A DNA stretch of 64,000 nt. Origin: Streptomyces calvus (GTDB lineage Bacteria > Actinomycetota > Actinomycetes > Streptomycetales > Streptomycetaceae). The DNA lies in NCBI RefSeq assembly GCF_006782915.1, contig NZ_VCNP01000017.1, forward strand, positions 62,001 through 126,000, read 5' to 3'. How positions within the stretch are numbered: the first letter of the stretch is position 1; the number at the start of each line of letters is the position of its first letter. Positions 62,825 to 64,000 of the stretch are shown here, piece after piece. A program made the translations under genes and the position numbers. The notes under the pieces were generated by a model. The model was given only the letters and a program-made list of their open reading frames with translations, was not told the origin of the DNA and did no database searches.

Positions 62825-63732
62825 TCGTCAACCCGGTGATCGAGGGCCTGTGGAAGCCGGAGCGGATGCGTTCCGCCGAGGAGGCGGACAAGACCGTCAC
62901 GACCAAGGACGCCTCGGCGGCCCAGGGCGTCAGTGACCCGGAGCCGGCCCCGGTCGAGGCCCAGGCCGAGAAGACGCCGTACCACGAGAACGCGGCCCCG
63001 GTCGGCAAGGTGTTCTTCGACTCCCCCGACGGCCCGAGCGTCTGCTCCGGCACCGTGATCAAGGACGTCAACCACCCGGGCAAGTCCAACCTGGTCTGGA
63101 CGGCCGGGCACTGCGTCCACGCCGGCGGCAACGGCGGCTGGTACCGCAACCTGGTCTTCGTCCCCGCCTACAACGACCTCGGCAAGTCCGAGGCGGAGCT
63201 CGGCAACGCCAACGCGTCCGAGATCGCGCCCTACGGCAACTGGTGGGCGGACTGGGCCTCCACCTCCAACGGCTGGATCCAGGGCGGCTCGGAGACGGGC
63301 GGCGACGGAGCGGCGTACGACTACGCCGTGCTGCACGTGAAGCCGGAGCAGGGCAGCAAGTCACTGGAGGAGACCGTCGGCGCCGCGCTCGACGTGGACT
63401 TCTCCGCCCCGTCCGCGGCCGAGGCGGGCGAGATGGGCGCCTGGGGCTACCCGGCCGCGCCGCCCTACAACGGCCTGCAGATGTTCAAGTGCCTCGACGC
63501 CCCGGGCCGCTTCTCCCTCAGCACCGGCCTGCCGACGATGTACCGCATCGGCTGCACCATGACCGGCGGCTCGTCCGGCGGCGGCTGGTTCCGGGTGCTC
63601 GACGGCAAGACGGTGCTGGTCTCCAACACCTCGATCGGCCCGACCGACAACACCTGGCTGGCGGGCCCGCAGCTGGGCCGGGACGCCGAGGCGCTGTACC
63701 AGAACATGAGCAAGACCTACGGCGGTCAGTGA
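62524..63732 (+). CDS. Trypsin-like secreted peptidase/lipoprotein, paralogue 2
   Basis: This protein of 402 residues has the same layout as paralogue 1: export signal with TATACGGS (Cys at ~34), Trp-rich module (LKEHGIDADQWKNGGWEDWD, then KDKWLREAKDFVNPVIEGLW), and a protease domain with WTAGHCVHAG, YDYAVLHV and TGGSSGGGW. Extra Cys pairs (MFKCLD, RIGCTM) suggest a disulfide beside the active site. The upstream 131 bases carry no terminator, so it is probably co-transcribed with paralogue 1. Product localisation is inferred. Confidence 0.87.
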   Translation: MRSTRTSAPLRRGRRTVLTATGLVAVLALTATACGGSEEDKASGKPDAGTSQAADSDGGKVRIPSDIADKLKEHGIDADQWKNGGWEDWDKDKWLREAKDFVNPVIEGLWKPERMRSAEEADKTVTTKDASAAQGVSDPEPAPVEAQAEKTPYHENAAPVGKVFFDSPDGPSVCSGTVIKDVNHPGKSNLVWTAGHCVHAGGNGGWYRNLVFVPAYNDLGKSEAELGNANASEIAPYGNWWADWASTSNGWIQGGSETGGDGAAYDYAVLHVKPEQGSKSLEETVGAALDVDFSAPSAAEAGEMGAWGYPAAPPYNGLQMFKCLDAPGRFSLSTGLPTMYRIGCTMTGGSSGGGWFRVLDGKTVLVSNTSIGPTDNTWLAGPQLGRDAEALYQNMSKTYGGQ

Positions 63733-63746
63733 TCCGCGCATGACGA

Positions 63747-63780
63747 AGGCCCCCCCCCCCCCCGGGGGGGGGGGGGGCCT
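63747..63780. terminator. C14G14 palindrome, terminator position or assembly artefact
   Basis: AGG is followed by 14 C, then 14 G, then CCT: a perfect 34-bp palindrome without a loop, between the convergent protease and hflX genes. The position fits a terminator; the homopolymers are suspicious. Confidence 0.7.
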
Positions 63781-63799
63781 CGGTACTGCCGGGGGCCGG

Positions 63800-64000
63800 T
63801 CAGCCGGCCGGGGTGAGAACGTACGGCGTGAGTTCCGCCGCGAGTTCCTCGTGGACCCGCACCTTGAGCAGGGTGCCCTCCGCGGTGTGCTCCTCGGAGA
63901 CCACCTCGCCCTCGTCATGGGCGCGGGCGACCAGCTTGCCGTGGGTGTACGGCACGAGCGCCTCGATCTCCACCGACGGGCGGGGCAGCTCGTTGTCGAT
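63800..64000 (-). CDS. hflX: GTPase HflX, C-terminal end (cut by window edge)
   Basis: The minus strand reads into the window from the right edge and stops at 63800. The ~66 visible residues (ELPRPSVEIEALVPYTHGKL, then HDEGEVVSEEHTAEGTLLKV) match the C-terminal domain of HflX, a ribosome-associated GTPase that splits stalled ribosomes. The G domain lies outside the window. Confidence 0.85.
   Translation of the reverse strand: MDNELPRPSVEIEALVPYTHGKLVARAHDEGEVVSEEHTAEGTLLKVRVHEELAAELTPYVLTPAG

Overview
The window is a chromosomal segment of a Streptomyces species. Coding sequences have very high G+C, with G or C at almost every third codon position, GTG starts are common, and purine-rich ribosome binding sites precede most genes. 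Diagnostic genes are hrdB (principal sigma factor with a Lys/Ala-rich N-terminal region) beside the sporulation regulator whiH, a lexA / nrdR-nrdJ block, both topoisomerase IV subunits, and a reversed-order PatA protein acetyltransferase beside ptsH. The gene order matches what I remember of the S. coelicolor core between hflX and patA, so most of this is conserved housekeeping DNA rather than an accessory island.

Layout. 1-9.1 kb: a HelD-like ATPase cut by the window edge, EcsC and PhzF proteins, thymidine kinase, a phosphodiesterase/DUF5998 pair and patA. 9.1-14.4 kb: ptsH with a DasR-type site, a GntR/FCD regulator, an M23 peptidase behind a c-di-AMP (ydaO-type) riboswitch, and an M16 peptidase pair. 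15-19 kb: parC and a CobW-type GTPase. 19-22.7 kb: two divergent citrate synthases, one fused to a helix-turn-helix, then a Suc/Fer-like Fe-S protein with an iron box touching its start codon. 22.9-27.4 kb: a CitA/DcuS-type two-component system facing an acetate-type symporter and its DUF485 partner. 27.5-34.5 kb: parE, a small zinc-motif protein, a secreted trypsin, hrdB and whiH. 34.7-44.4 kb: an ABC ATPase-permease fusion, an NrtR-like Nudix regulator, DUF4192, a RecQ-phosphoribosyltransferase fusion, two uncharacterised proteins and rnhB. 44.5-50.2 kb: a TetR/MFS efflux pair with two matching operators, ADP-ribosylglycohydrolase, histidine phosphatase, DUF4937 and TerD proteins. 50.3-57.5 kb: nrdJ, nrdR, lexA and a DinG-type helicase. 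57.7-60.4 kb: a siderophore synthetase/acyltransferase pair. 61.2-63.7 kb: two tandem trypsin-like secreted proteins. The window ends in the 3' part of hflX.

Regulatory DNA is the richest part. Readable sites include a DasR site, a c-di-AMP riboswitch, a DmdR/IdeR iron box, TetR palindromes, two NrdR boxes 31 bp apart, an SOS box, a sigma-WhiG-like -10 with an inverted repeat before whiH, and an AT-rich operator cluster between the citrate synthases. Several operons are translationally coupled by 1- or 4-nt overlaps.

I did not find a clearly new defence system, CRISPR array, insertion sequence, tRNA or rRNA. The most unusual items are the RecQ-PRTase fusion, the DNA-binding citrate synthase and its operator, the shortened siderophore locus, the tandem protease paralogues with a shared Trp-rich module, several precise repeats, and a C14G14 tract that may be an assembly artefact.
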